Origin: a virus
DNA length: 45,486 nt
Direction: 5' to 3' (one strand)
IMG/VR virus record: IMGVR_UViG_3300024518_003808
Coordinates: 1-45,486 of that record
The translations under genes and the position numbers were made by a program. Position 1 is the stretch's first letter; each line of letters opens with the position of its first letter. Positions 37,004 to 45,469 of this stretch are shown piece by piece. Below the pieces are notes generated by a model that ran no database searches, was not told the origin of the DNA, and saw nothing but the letters and a program-made list of their open reading frames with translations.

Positions 37004-39194
37004 GATCAAGGACTGGTCGACCGTTGCGGCGTCCAACGTCGATACCCTGCCGGCGGCCGGCTGGCCGGAAGGCATGGCGCGAAGCGATGTAAACAACGTC
37101 GGTCGCGAGATGATGGCCGTGCTCCGGCGGCAGTGGGACCAGCCGGACTGGCGCGAACTCGTCAGCGACTACACCGTGACCGAGTCCGGCGGTCTGGTCA
37201 ACATCGGTGCGCTGGATGCCACGGCACTGTTCCCGGTGGGCACGAAGGTCAAGATCAGCAACGCCGGGGCTGATGTCTACGGCTTCGTCACCGTCTCGGC
37301 CTTCGGCGACCCAGATACCCAGCTCACCATCGGGTTCTGGAGCGGTGCGACATCGGCGGTACCGGCGACCGCGAACGGGATCTCCGCGTTCTACCTGGGC
37401 GGCAGCGAGAGCCTTGGGCGCAACGCGTTCAACGACGATACGCCGCCGTTCGTGTTCCCAGACGGCAGAACCGCTGCCGCGATCAATGCAGCCATCGTAT
37501 CGGCGCAATCGACGGGCCAGATTGTCCAACTCGACGCCGTGCAGTACGACTTGGAAGCAGCCATTTCGATCCCTGCCCCAGGGAACGTGACGATTCAGGG
37601 ACTAGGCATCGGCGTGACGATTCTGGTGCTCGCGGCCGGCGCGGACGTGACGATGCTGAACATCGCGGATGACTGTGCGGACGTGACGATTCGCGATATC
37701 CAGTTCAACGGCAACTCCGTCAATCAGACTGCCGGCAACGGAATCGTCGGGAACGACAACCTGACGCGCATTGTGCTGCACAACCTACTCTTCTACCGAG
37801 TGTGGGGCGAAGCGGTTGTCTTCGCGGCCACGGACGTCACGCCGACGTCACAGTCCTATCGCGACTGCTCGATGGATGGCATCTACGTCCAGCAGCCAGG
37901 TGGAAATGGAATCCGCATCCTCGACCCGAACGGTGTCAACCGTGGATTCTCGGTGACGAATTGCGCTGCGTTTGACCCGGGTCACGCCGATGGTGACGGG
38001 TCTTCTGGCAGTTTTGCGTTCAACATCGACTCGAAGAGCGTGGCGATGAGCAACATCGACGTGGTGCTGACCGCATCGACGGGAGCGACGGCCACCGGGA
38101 TCGTCTTCGGGGCTGTGACCTCTGGCGCTGGCGGCGCTGGCGGCGGTCGGCTCTCGCAACTGACGAACTTCAAGATCGAGGGAGCGAAATCGGACGCAAA
38201 CGGGCTCAGCATCCTCGGGAGATACGTCCAGGTATCCAATGGTGTCGTCAACATGTCGGGAGCTTCCGCACTGCCGTTGCTAATCGACGGGCTTGCCGCA
38301 TCCCCGGAAGAGGCGGGTGACATCATCGTGAGCGGCGTGCAGTTCCACCAAGGGCTGCGCTGCCAGATCAACAACGACGCAATGCGAGTCTCGCTGTCGG
38401 ACTGCCGGTTCAGCAACCAGACCGGTGTCAGCCTGCAATCCGCCGGGATTGATCTCACGATTTCCAACTGCGTGTTCGACGAGTCGACCGGAGATGGCGT
38501 AGTCCTCCAGGTCAACGGAAACGATGCAGTCATCCACGGCTGCGTATTCCGCGACATTGGTGGAGATGGCGTGCAGATCGAAAGCGGCGCGTCCCGGGCG
38601 ACCGTCACGGGGAATCACTTCGATACGGTCACAGGAAAGGGTGTCGACATCCAAGCCGGTGCGGTGGATACGATCTGCGCGAACAATACGTTCGTGGCTG
38701 TAGGTGGCACGGACGTTACGGACGCCGGCACGACCTCGAAGCTCTACCCCGATAACTTGCTCAACGTGACGGACGCTGCCGGGGAAAACATTCGCGGCCC
38801 CGATCTGTTCATCGAAGGCGCGGCCTTTACATGGACTAGCGCCGAAACAGTCTATCCGAGCTTTGAGGCAGTTGTATTCCCGATGGGTGGCGCCAACGGG
38901 TCGAGGCGGTACCGAATAAATCTCTCGCTGTCCGGCGGTGCCGGGGCCGGCACCAACGTATACGATATCTCGATCGGACCGCTCGGCACAATCGCAGACC
39001 CGAATGCTCGTTCAGCAACGATGCCATCGTCGGCATTAGTTAATGCGTCCTTCCTTTGGACGCCTGCCGCAGGGGACAAACTCACGGTTTCGATAGATGG
39101 TACTAATACAAACCCTGGCCTTAACTTCCTCTGGGCATACGACGAGGCTCTGACACGAAACACATATTTATGGATCAGGTACATAGATGGCTAA
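36996..39194 (+). CDS. Tailspike/fibre with beta-helix
   Basis: 732 aa from the GTG at 36996, overlapping the previous stop by 8 nt. Residues 1-55 (GWPEGMARSDVNNVGREMMA) are a virion-attachment module shared with the next protein. Residues ~150-610 have repeated right-handed beta-helix rungs (ADVTIRDIQFNGNSVNQTAG, GVQFHQGLRCQINNDAMRVS, RATVTGNHFDTVTGKGVDIQ). The C-terminus is a beta domain (YRINLSLSGGAGAGTNVYDI). The pectate-lyase-like fold is usual for spikes that bind or cut surface polysaccharide; the catalytic residues cannot be assigned. Confidence 0.75.
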   Translation: MAEIKDWSTVAASNVDTLPAAGWPEGMARSDVNNVGREMMAVLRRQWDQPDWRELVSDYTVTESGGLVNIGALDATALFPVGTKVKISNAGADVYGFVTVSAFGDPDTQLTIGFWSGATSAVPATANGISAFYLGGSESLGRNAFNDDTPPFVFPDGRTAAAINAAIVSAQSTGQIVQLDAVQYDLEAAISIPAPGNVTIQGLGIGVTILVLAAGADVTMLNIADDCADVTIRDIQFNGNSVNQTAGNGIVGNDNLTRIVLHNLLFYRVWGEAVVFAATDVTPTSQSYRDCSMDGIYVQQPGGNGIRILDPNGVNRGFSVTNCAAFDPGHADGDGSSGSFAFNIDSKSVAMSNIDVVLTASTGATATGIVFGAVTSGAGGAGGGRLSQLTNFKIEGAKSDANGLSILGRYVQVSNGVVNMSGASALPLLIDGLAASPEEAGDIIVSGVQFHQGLRCQINNDAMRVSLSDCRFSNQTGVSLQSAGIDLTISNCVFDESTGDGVVLQVNGNDAVIHGCVFRDIGGDGVQIESGASRATVTGNHFDTVTGKGVDIQAGAVDTICANNTFVAVGGTDVTDAGTTSKLYPDNLLNVTDAAGENIRGPDLFIEGAAFTWTSAETVYPSFEAVVFPMGGANGSRRYRINLSLSGGAGAGTNVYDISIGPLGTIADPNARSATMPSSALVNASFLWTPAAGDKLTVSIDGTNTNPGLNFLWAYDEALTRNTYLWIRYIDG

Positions 39195-40824
39195 TCTGTC
39201 AAAGTGGAGCACGACGGACGGCGATAACGACCAGGCCGCGAGCTCGGGGATGCCCGAGGGTATGGCGCGGAGCCTGGTCAACGACCGGGGTCGGGAGCAC
39301 ATGGGTGCGATCCGGCGCTGGTACGAAAATTCCGAGTGGGTCGACCTACTCGGCGAAACAGGTGGCGACTTCACGTTATTGCGGACTGGCACGACGACGT
39401 TCCGGGTGACGGACGCCGAAGGCGCCAATGCTACCGATAAGTTCACGGTAGGATCCTGGGTGAAAGTTACGGGGACGGGGACGGTCCCGACGACAGTGAT
39501 CGGCCGTATCGCGTCTGTGAGCGCGTACAGTGGCGTGCCGGGCCAGATCAACGTGACCCTCGAGCAGATCGTGAACCCGAACGATTGGGCGACGGCCCCA
39601 CTGCCCGACGCAACGGTAACTCTCGTCCAATGCTACTTCGCCAGAACGATCGACGAAGCCGCGTTTCACCCAACCGGCGCGACGCTCGCCCAGAGCCCGG
39701 GTGAGATTCCAACGATTGACGACTTGTCCACGGTTGCGACGAAGACCGAGGGCGCGGGCGGAACCATCGACGCGGACTTGCTCGACAACCAGCACGGAGC
39801 CTACTACGAGGCGATCTCGCGTGAGTCGCGAGGTAACGACATCATCAACGGCGACTTCGCCGTCTGGCAGCGCGGGACATCCTTTGCGGCTGCCGATGAC
39901 ACGACGTACTGCGCCGATCACGTAATCGTCCTGTCGGAGGCGGCCATCAATGATGTCGACGTATCCCGACAAAGCGGCGGCGGCGGGCAGGGATCGCGTT
40001 ATTTCCTGCGCCTCACGTCGACAGCAAGTGGATCGACAAACAAGTTCGGGATCGGTGGAATTCTCGAAAGCACGGAAGCGTTCAAGTACGCCGGTGGCGT
40101 TGCGTCATTCTCGTTTCGCGCGAAGAGCCAGAACGCTATCGGCGCGATCCGGGCTGTCCTGCTGGAGTCGGTGAGCCCCGCGGTTGTGGATGCGCCTGCC
40201 CGCGATCTTGTGGGAACCTGGGGAGCCGCACCGGCGCTGGTAACCGGGGGAATAAACTGGTCCGTCATCGGTAACGCGACGTACACCCTATCGACGATAT
40301 GGCAATCCTTCTCGCTTCCGAACGTATCTGTGACATCGGGTGCGCTCAACCTTGGCTGGCTCGTCTACGTCGATGACAAGTCGCACAGCACAGGCGACCA
40401 ACTTGACCTCGGGCTCTTCCAGTTGGAGCCGCAGGCGGTGGCTTCGGACTTCTACCACGTTCCATTCTCGCAGCAGCTCGCGAATTGCCAGCGCTACTAC
40501 GCCAAGACCTTCGCCTACGACACGACTCCCGGCGACAACGTGAGCCGCATCGGGGCGCGAGTCGCGCATCAGCAGGCCAACGACCTTTGGATTAGCTGGG
40601 AGCTCCCAGCCGTGATGCGTGCGGTGCCTACCGTGGTGGAGTACAACCCGGGGTCGACCGCCGCCGGGAGCGCCGACCGCATCGACGGGACCCCGGGCGC
40701 CGCCGCGATCAACTCCGATGCGACTCTCACCTCGGACTCGACCGTCGTCTCGGGGCAGGTATCTGCGGGCGGTGTGAATGACGCCCACTACGCGCAACAG
40801 TTCACGGCGAGCGCGGAGTTCTGA
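39187..40824 (+). CDS. Tail fibre with shared attachment module
   Basis: 545 aa, ATG at 39187 overlapping the spike stop. Residues 1-50 (GMPEGMARSLVNDRGREHMG) are paralogous to the spike N-terminus. The middle (NGDFAVWQRGTSF ... ADHVIVLSE) is a carbohydrate-binding-like sandwich common in fibres. The C-terminal LANCQRYYAKTFAYDTTPGD and PAVMRAVPTVVEYNPG are typical of receptor-binding ends. Having two fibres with one docking module suggests alternative receptors. No reverse transcriptase or template repeat is present, so a diversity-generating system is not supported. Confidence 0.75.
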   Translation: MANLSKWSTTDGDNDQAASSGMPEGMARSLVNDRGREHMGAIRRWYENSEWVDLLGETGGDFTLLRTGTTTFRVTDAEGANATDKFTVGSWVKVTGTGTVPTTVIGRIASVSAYSGVPGQINVTLEQIVNPNDWATAPLPDATVTLVQCYFARTIDEAAFHPTGATLAQSPGEIPTIDDLSTVATKTEGAGGTIDADLLDNQHGAYYEAISRESRGNDIINGDFAVWQRGTSFAAADDTTYCADHVIVLSEAAINDVDVSRQSGGGGQGSRYFLRLTSTASGSTNKFGIGGILESTEAFKYAGGVASFSFRAKSQNAIGAIRAVLLESVSPAVVDAPARDLVGTWGAAPALVTGGINWSVIGNATYTLSTIWQSFSLPNVSVTSGALNLGWLVYVDDKSHSTGDQLDLGLFQLEPQAVASDFYHVPFSQQLANCQRYYAKTFAYDTTPGDNVSRIGARVAHQQANDLWISWELPAVMRAVPTVVEYNPGSTAAGSADRIDGTPGAAAINSDATLTSDSTVVSGQVSAGGVNDAHYAQQFTASAEF

Positions 40825-41378
40825 TGCGGATCCTCCCCTTCGAGATCGGCGACCTGGCCTTCTTGCACGTCGAAGGCAACCGAGAGTTGGAGATCGCGAC
40901 GCAAGCCGTGTGGCACAGGATCTCCGACGCATCGCAGGAAAAATGGAACAACGCATCGTCGAAGTGGTGCGAGGACGGGTCCGGCTCCGGCTACATCACG
41001 GTGACATTCGCTGTCTTCAAGGATGGCGAGCTGTGGGGAGCCTGGGGTCTGTATCGGCTGTCGGCAGCCAACGAGGAGAACACCTGCTTCACCTGCAGGA
41101 TGGCGCCCATGCTTCCCGATCTCCTCGATGGCGATATGGAGAACCCACCTGACCTTTCCAGGGTTCGCAGCATCATCGCGTGGCTGCTCGACAATGAGCT
41201 CGCCACGGATACCGGGGAGATGTTCTGCGTCGTGCGTAGGCGCAACCCAGATGACACCGAGGCCGTAGAGTTCCAGCATGAGTGGAACAACATTGAGAAC
41301 ATGGAAGACTCACTCACGCTCTACGCTGACGACAAGACCGGGGACAACTCTGAACGCACCGGCGTCGATGGAAGCTGA
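40824..41378 (+). CDS. Virion-region protein, possibly GNAT-like
   Basis: 184 aa, ATG shares a base with the fibre stop. Alpha-beta protein (DLAFLHVEGNRELEIATQAV ... YITVTFAVFKDGELWGAWGL ... RSIIAWLLDNELATDTGEMF). The strand-helix order is compatible with an acetyltransferase-like or chaperone fold, but no acetyl-CoA loop is clear. Could be a fibre-assembly chaperone. Not recognised. Confidence 0.55.
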   Translation: MRILPFEIGDLAFLHVEGNRELEIATQAVWHRISDASQEKWNNASSKWCEDGSGSGYITVTFAVFKDGELWGAWGLYRLSAANEENTCFTCRMAPMLPDLLDGDMENPPDLSRVRSIIAWLLDNELATDTGEMFCVVRRRNPDDTEAVEFQHEWNNIENMEDSLTLYADDKTGDNSERTGVDGS

Positions 41379-41381
41379 TGC

Positions 41382-42668
41382 ATGGCGACCGTTTCCCTTA
41401 CGCCGGCGGTTCCGGCTGTAAACCCAGACCTGGGCGGTGACGCCCGATACGAGAAGGGTCTATCTGTCGAAAACCCCGATACCCCCACCTTTGGTCGCAC
41501 AGCAACGAAGGGGGCCGTGAGTTGGGGCGCCGTGATGCATTACGACACAAGCTCGATCCCGCTGGGTGCGTTCGTGTCGGACTGGAGCATCGAGGTGAAG
41601 GCGTCGTCGAGCGACTCAATCGGAATGACCGAGACGGTGTTCAGCGTGATGGAGCTTGACAGTAGGCTTAACCGGCAGACGACGACGTATCACGATGCTC
41701 GCATCCGGTTCTCTCCCGACGCCGACATATTCCCATCGCTCACATCCCTTTGGGACGACGAGCCGGCCTCGCACAACATCACCTTCGAGCGGATTGCCTC
41801 TATACGCTCCGGCATTGGGAATGTCGGCCAGACATGGGTGGCGAACTCAAACGCCAGCCTCGGAATCAACAAGTTCTTCGCGTATCTGGGCAAGTCTGGT
41901 TCGACCGGCGGTGCGAAGCTCACGCTGAAGCTGTACACGGCGACCGGCTCTTCCGGCGCGTACTCGAAAGACACGCTGATAGCGGAGACTGACGAGTACG
42001 ACGTAGATAGTTTCCTGCCCACCGGATCTGTAACGTTAAAAGCGATCTCCGGGAATGACTTCACGATTGCCGACCCGTTCGTCGTGACCGAGGGTGTCAG
42101 GTATCACCTCGAGTTCGACATCACGGGCGGAAGCGGCGACGAAAGCATCAAAATCGGGGTGCTGGACACGTTCGACTCAGATGCAACGCCGAACGTCCCA
42201 GCCGACGAAGGCGCCGTAGATAACATGACGGTCTACGCGTACCCTGGCCGAAAGCTCCAGGGCTTCCGGGCGAGGACGAACTTCCTGACGGGAGACAGGA
42301 TCCACGCAGTGGCCGCGGCTGCCGCAGTGGATGACATCGACGGCGTCATCAACTTCACCAGCGGCAGCAACTACACGTTCGGCCCGACGGCGCCTCCGCA
42401 TGACCTGGCGTTGCCAAACTTCCAGTCCGCACTCAACGCCGCACTCGGCGCGCGGGCATCACTCGCCGACGATTTCCTGGGAATCCGGATCAGCGGCGTG
42501 GCCGAGACGACCGACAGTGCCGAGCGAATCTTTCACGGCCAAAACAGCACGACGGCGACTCGCGACAGTCTGAAGGGTGCGATCCTGACGATCTCTTACC
42601 TTCTGGATTCAGATTACCTGCGGCGGTACGAGCATACGCCGGCGCCGAACATACTGATGAGGAGATGA
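41382..42668 (+). CDS. Virion structural beta protein
   Basis: 428 aa, ATG at 41382. Long beta-rich sequence with Ser/Thr/Asp-rich loops, including GAKLTLKLYTATGSSGAYSK and GVRYHLEFDITGGSGDESIK (a galactose-binding-like sandwich pattern) and an N-terminal part with GAVMHYDTSSIPLGAFVSD. Probably a fibre- or appendage-associated protein. No enzymatic motif. Confidence 0.6.
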   Translation: MATVSLTPAVPAVNPDLGGDARYEKGLSVENPDTPTFGRTATKGAVSWGAVMHYDTSSIPLGAFVSDWSIEVKASSSDSIGMTETVFSVMELDSRLNRQTTTYHDARIRFSPDADIFPSLTSLWDDEPASHNITFERIASIRSGIGNVGQTWVANSNASLGINKFFAYLGKSGSTGGAKLTLKLYTATGSSGAYSKDTLIAETDEYDVDSFLPTGSVTLKAISGNDFTIADPFVVTEGVRYHLEFDITGGSGDESIKIGVLDTFDSDATPNVPADEGAVDNMTVYAYPGRKLQGFRARTNFLTGDRIHAVAAAAAVDDIDGVINFTSGSNYTFGPTAPPHDLALPNFQSALNAALGARASLADDFLGIRISGVAETTDSAERIFHGQNSTTATRDSLKGAILTISYLLDSDYLRRYEHTPAPNILMRR

Positions 42669-42669
42669 C

Positions 42670-43116
42670 ATGTCGCTCTACACGGCGAATATGAGTGGGC
42701 AGCCTACAACCGACCAAGACGACTTCTTCAGGCTGAAGGGCGCCGCCGGCGTCCTGTGCAAAGTGAAGGAGATCCGCGTGTGGCAGACAGGATCGACTAC
42801 GCTCGCCATGAACGGAGTCCAGTTCGTGCGTGGAACGAGTGGCGGAACGGGTGGAACCGCACTCGACGAGTACAAGATGGATATCACCTCGGTTGCAGCG
42901 TCTGCGACTGCGTTCAGGCTCCCTACCGCGGATGTCGCGACTACCGATTTGACGGTAAAGGTCGGGTGGAACATTTTGCAGGAGATGGTCTGGCTGGCGA
43001 CTCCAGAGCTTGAGATCACGCTCGGGGCTACGCAGATCTTGGGTGTCCGGCTCTTGGTCGGTGCGTCGCTGACCGGGGCAGGCCTCAACATCATCTGGGA
43101 AGAGCGGTCAAGCTGA
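42670..43116 (+). CDS. Virion-region beta protein
   Basis: 148 aa, ATG after GAGGAG. MSLYTANMSGQPTTDQDDFF ... KEIRVWQTGSTTLAMNGVQF ... ILGVRLLVGASLTGAGLNII: a compact beta barrel/sandwich type seen in phage virion proteins that share an RLLVGASLTGAG-like end. Overlaps the next ATG. Function unknown. Confidence 0.6.
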   Translation: MSLYTANMSGQPTTDQDDFFRLKGAAGVLCKVKEIRVWQTGSTTLAMNGVQFVRGTSGGTGGTALDEYKMDITSVAASATAFRLPTADVATTDLTVKVGWNILQEMVWLATPELEITLGATQILGVRLLVGASLTGAGLNIIWEERSS

Positions 43117-43439
43117 TGCCTCGCGGTGGCTGGCATCCGTATGGCGGGGTCTACCGACCACAGGTCGTGGTGCGCTCCTACCGGGACGCTGTCTTCCCGG
43201 CGCCGGTCTTCTTCTATCCGACGCCTTTTGAGGGAGGCCTCGTCATCACGCTGGGGAGGGCGGTGATGCCGGCCGTCGCAGGTTTGGGTCGTGAGGCTCT
43301 CCCCGCAGTGGCTACGATGGGGGTAGGGGTGGAGCCGTCGGTTTCGGTCCTCGGCCGAGAGGTACTCGGTGCAGTGAAGGGACTGGGCCGCGAGGTCGTC
43401 CCCGCCGTGGGCAGCTTCGGCTACGAGGTCAATAAATGA
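43116..43439 (+). CDS. Protein with 11-residue tandem repeats
   Basis: 107 aa, ATG in TGATG. After an aromatic N-terminus (PYGGVYRPQVVVRSYRDAVF) the last ~65 residues repeat every 11: GLGREALPAVA, TMGVGVEPSVS, VLGREVLGAVK, GLGREVVPAVG, SFGYEV. The regularity indicates a solenoid or fibre shaft. Family unknown; structural role inferred from the virion gene context. Confidence 0.6.
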   Translation: MPRGGWHPYGGVYRPQVVVRSYRDAVFPAPVFFYPTPFEGGLVITLGRAVMPAVAGLGREALPAVATMGVGVEPSVSVLGREVLGAVKGLGREVVPAVGSFGYEVNK

Positions 43440-44272
43440 GACAATTGAACACACTCAGCCGTCGCGGCGACAACGTCGTCTACTGGCCGATCGGCCCCAC
43501 GAATCAGACCACAGGAGCCGCACTCGATCAGGTCGCGCTAAACGCTGCCAGCCCGACTGGGTCTGCAGTCATCCGCTTGTACAACGAACGCAAGGAATGC
43601 CGAATCGCGGAGCTCGTTACGAGGACTCGCTCGGCCGTCGCGGAGTCGGGGACAGTGCTCGAAGTCCCGGTGATTTCACCTTTCCCGTTCGAGGTCGGCG
43701 ATTCGGTTCGCATCCTTTTCGATCAAGGCTCAGACGTGCAGTACACGATTTCGACCGTCACACCCGGGTCCGACTTCAACGAGTTGACGCTCAATACCGG
43801 GATATTCAAGGCGATCGTCGCGGGCCATCCGGTGCGGCTCGTAAAGAAGAGCGCGTCATCGGTCCAGTATCCGGTCACCGTTGCCGATGTGACGCCGGAC
43901 CAGAGCGACGAGATCGAGTACGAAACCGATGACCTGAGTCTGGCAAAAAAGTCGAGCACGTTCGTGCGCTTTTCGACTGCCACCGAGGACGGTGACACCG
44001 CAGAAAATCAAGCGTCCTACTGCATCATCACCAGCACGACAGCGGGCGCCACGGTCAGCGTCGGTCGACGGGTCCGCATCCAGCTAGGGGGCCCGATCAC
44101 GCAGCAGGAATATGGCACGGTGTCGGCTGGAAGCGATGCCTGGGGCTTCGCCGGCACCGTGCCCGACACGCTGGTGCTGCCGGACCACGGCCTGGTCGGC
44201 ATCGAGGGCGAATTCGCCTGCGGCGCCGGCCTCAAATACATCGAGAAGTGGACTGTGAAGGTCGTCGAGTGA
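43436..44272 (+). CDS. Virion-region hypothetical protein
   Basis: 278 aa, ATGA overlap. Two beta-rich domains: residues ~15-130 (TGSAVIRLYNERKECRIAEL ... FPFEVGDSVRILFDQGSDVQ) and ~150-278 (TFVRFSTATEDGDTAENQAS ... GLVGIEGEFACGAGLKYIEK). FEVGDSVRI is reminiscent of small SH3-like or carbohydrate-binding barrels. Last structural gene before lysis; not recognised. Confidence 0.55.
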   Translation: MRQLNTLSRRGDNVVYWPIGPTNQTTGAALDQVALNAASPTGSAVIRLYNERKECRIAELVTRTRSAVAESGTVLEVPVISPFPFEVGDSVRILFDQGSDVQYTISTVTPGSDFNELTLNTGIFKAIVAGHPVRLVKKSASSVQYPVTVADVTPDQSDEIEYETDDLSLAKKSSTFVRFSTATEDGDTAENQASYCIITSTTAGATVSVGRRVRIQLGGPITQQEYGTVSAGSDAWGFAGTVPDTLVLPDHGLVGIEGEFACGAGLKYIEKWTVKVVE

Positions 44273-44520
44273 TGGAGGCCGCCGGATCGAACGGCCCCAG
44301 CGGTCGAGAATGGGGGAACCTGACGCGAGAGGTGCAGGAGATCCGCCATGACCTACGGAATCTCAAGATGATCGCCGACGCCACGCAGGTGCAGCTTCAG
44401 TCCATCGAGCTGCGGACGAATGCGCTGAACACGAAGATTTACACGACGATCAGCGTGTCCGTGGTCATCTTCGGCGTTGTCGGCTTCGGGATCCAGACAC
44501 TCATCTCGGCGATGAAATGA
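44272..44520 (+). CDS. Coiled-coil membrane protein of the lysis cassette (XhlA-like)
   Basis: 82 aa, ATG at 44272. N-terminal ~50 residues form a coiled coil (NLTREVQEIRHDLRNLKMIA ... QLQSIELRTNALNTKIY), followed by one hydrophobic helix at ~57-80 (VSVVIFGVVGFGIQTLIS). This is the layout of XhlA/haemolysin-type lysis helpers. Coupled by overlap to the next membrane protein. Confidence 0.6.
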   Translation: MEAAGSNGPSGREWGNLTREVQEIRHDLRNLKMIADATQVQLQSIELRTNALNTKIYTTISVSVVIFGVVGFGIQTLISAMK

Positions 44521-44816
44521 TGGTACAGAAGTGGCTCGCGGGGCTTGCCACGACGACGATCGTCGTGATGGGCGGCTTCGTGATCGAGGCCCGAGTCGAG
44601 ATCGCCACGTTGACCGAGGCGGTCGCCAACATCCAGCATGATCGGGTTGCCAAAGTGGAAGCCCAGGCGGATGCCAACGCGGCAGCGATCGTGGATCTCA
44701 GGATCGTCGATGCTAGCTGGCAGGCTATCCTCACGAACAAGGCCCCGGACTACGCCGAGGCCCTCGAAGCCGCCGTGGACGCCGCTAGGACGCCGGGCGG
44801 AGGAGGAATGCCGTGA
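44517..44816 (+). CDS. Membrane-anchored lysis-region protein
   Basis: 99 aa, ATG at 44517 (or 44520). An N-terminal anchor (WLAGLATTTIVVMGGFVI) is followed by an extended Ala/Glu/Asp helix projecting outward (EIATLTEAVANIQHDRVAKV). It resembles an inner-membrane accessory or spanin-like protein; since a better spanin pair follows, its role is uncertain. GGAGG near its end is the ribosome site of the next gene. Confidence 0.55.
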   Translation: MMVQKWLAGLATTTIVVMGGFVIEARVEIATLTEAVANIQHDRVAKVEAQADANAAAIVDLRIVDASWQAILTNKAPDYAEALEAAVDAARTPGGGGMP

Positions 44817-44986
44817 AGAAGTGGATCCTGAGCAAGACCCTGTGGTTCAACGCCATAGCCGCTGCCCTGGCTTACGTTATGAGCTCGGCGCAGGCTGCGC
44901 CGATCGATCCGATGTGGCAGACGATCCTCATTGCCGGTGGAAACTTCGGCTTGCGTTGGCTGACGCGGTCCAAGCTCACGTTGTAG
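44813..44986 (+). CDS. Probable holin
   Basis: 57 aa from the GTG at 44813 (GTGA overlap), behind AGGAGGA. MKKWILSKTLWFNAIAAALA begins a first hydrophobic helix; a second runs WQTILIAGGNFGLRWL before a basic end (TRSKLTL). The LSKTLWFN start and FGLRWLTRSKL end match small phage holin-like proteins with two membrane helices. It would permeabilise the inner membrane for the signal-less endolysin at 16470. Not listed by a 60-residue cutoff but well supported. Confidence 0.65.
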   Translation: MKKWILSKTLWFNAIAAALAYVMSSAQAAPIDPMWQTILIAGGNFGLRWLTRSKLTL

Positions 44987-45253
44987 GTGCCGTCCCTGGA
45001 GCTGATCGCAATCGCCTTGGGCGCGGTCGCCGGGACCGGCGTTCTGCTGTGGAAGTCGAGCACGAAGGTCGGCGAGGAGCGCGCGAAGCGTGCCCGGGCC
45101 GAAGAGCTACGGCGCCAGGCGGAAGGAGTCGCAGATGCGTATGAGCGAGGTGACGCGCGGGAGCGTGCGTGGCGTGCGCTCAGTCCTGCCGAGCGTCGCG
45201 CTCATCGCGCTCGCCTGCGCGCACGGGCCGCAGCGCGTCGTCGCGATCCCTGA
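44987..45253 (+). CDS. Inner-membrane spanin (Rz-like)
   Basis: 88 aa from the GTG immediately after the holin stop. One membrane helix at ~4-22 (LELIAIALGAVAGTGVLLW) followed by a highly charged periplasmic helix (KVGEERAKRARAEELRRQAE) is the Rz layout. The outer-membrane lipoprotein gene lies nested in another frame from 45135. Confidence 0.7.
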   Translation: MPSLELIAIALGAVAGTGVLLWKSSTKVGEERAKRARAEELRRQAEGVADAYERGDARERAWRALSPAERRAHRARLRARAAARRRDP

Positions 45254-45380
45254 GCCGCCGCTGATGCCAGTGACGGTTGAAGCCCACATGGAGTCCTGCC
45301 CCGCGGTCGTGAGGGTCTGGGTGGACGTCGAGGTCGAGGGCTACTTCGAGAGGTTGCGCGGGATGCGCGATCGGCCGTGA
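45135..45380 (+). CDS. Outer-membrane spanin lipoprotein (Rz1-like)
   Basis: 81 aa, ATG at 45135 behind GGAAGGAG and beginning inside the Rz-like gene in another frame, the classic Rz/Rz1 embedding. Signal peptide with lipobox-type LIALAC-A at residues ~19-25, then a short Pro-rich periplasmic part (VVAIPEPPLMPV). Together with the inner spanin it would fuse the two membranes at lysis, implying a Gram-negative host. The C-terminal ~35 residues are a small extra domain, longer than minimal Rz1. Confidence 0.7.
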   Translation: MRMSEVTRGSVRGVRSVLPSVALIALACAHGPQRVVAIPEPPLMPVTVEAHMESCPAVVRVWVDVEVEGYFERLRGMRDRP

Positions 45381-45384
45381 CGTT

Positions 45385-45419
45385 TTGGGGCCCGCCAAGA
45401 ATATCCTGGCGGGCCCCAA
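45385..45419. terminator. Bidirectional hairpin at the end of the late operon
   Basis: TTGGGGCCCGCCA (45385-45397) and TGGCGGGCCCCAA (45407-45419) form a 13-bp perfect stem with a 9-nt loop. It follows the last late gene and, across the window joint, faces the end of recT, so it could stop convergent transcription. No T-run on either strand. Confidence 0.6.
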
Positions 45420-45469
45420 GGGTCGGTTGCGACGGCGGATCTTGGAATCCTGTGTCGCTTGTTTTGGGG

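Noticed and set aside
39187-40824. Diversity-generating retroelement target in the fibre
   Set aside because: The C-terminus looks receptor-binding, but no reverse transcriptase, template repeat or adenine-biased variable repeat is visible in the window.
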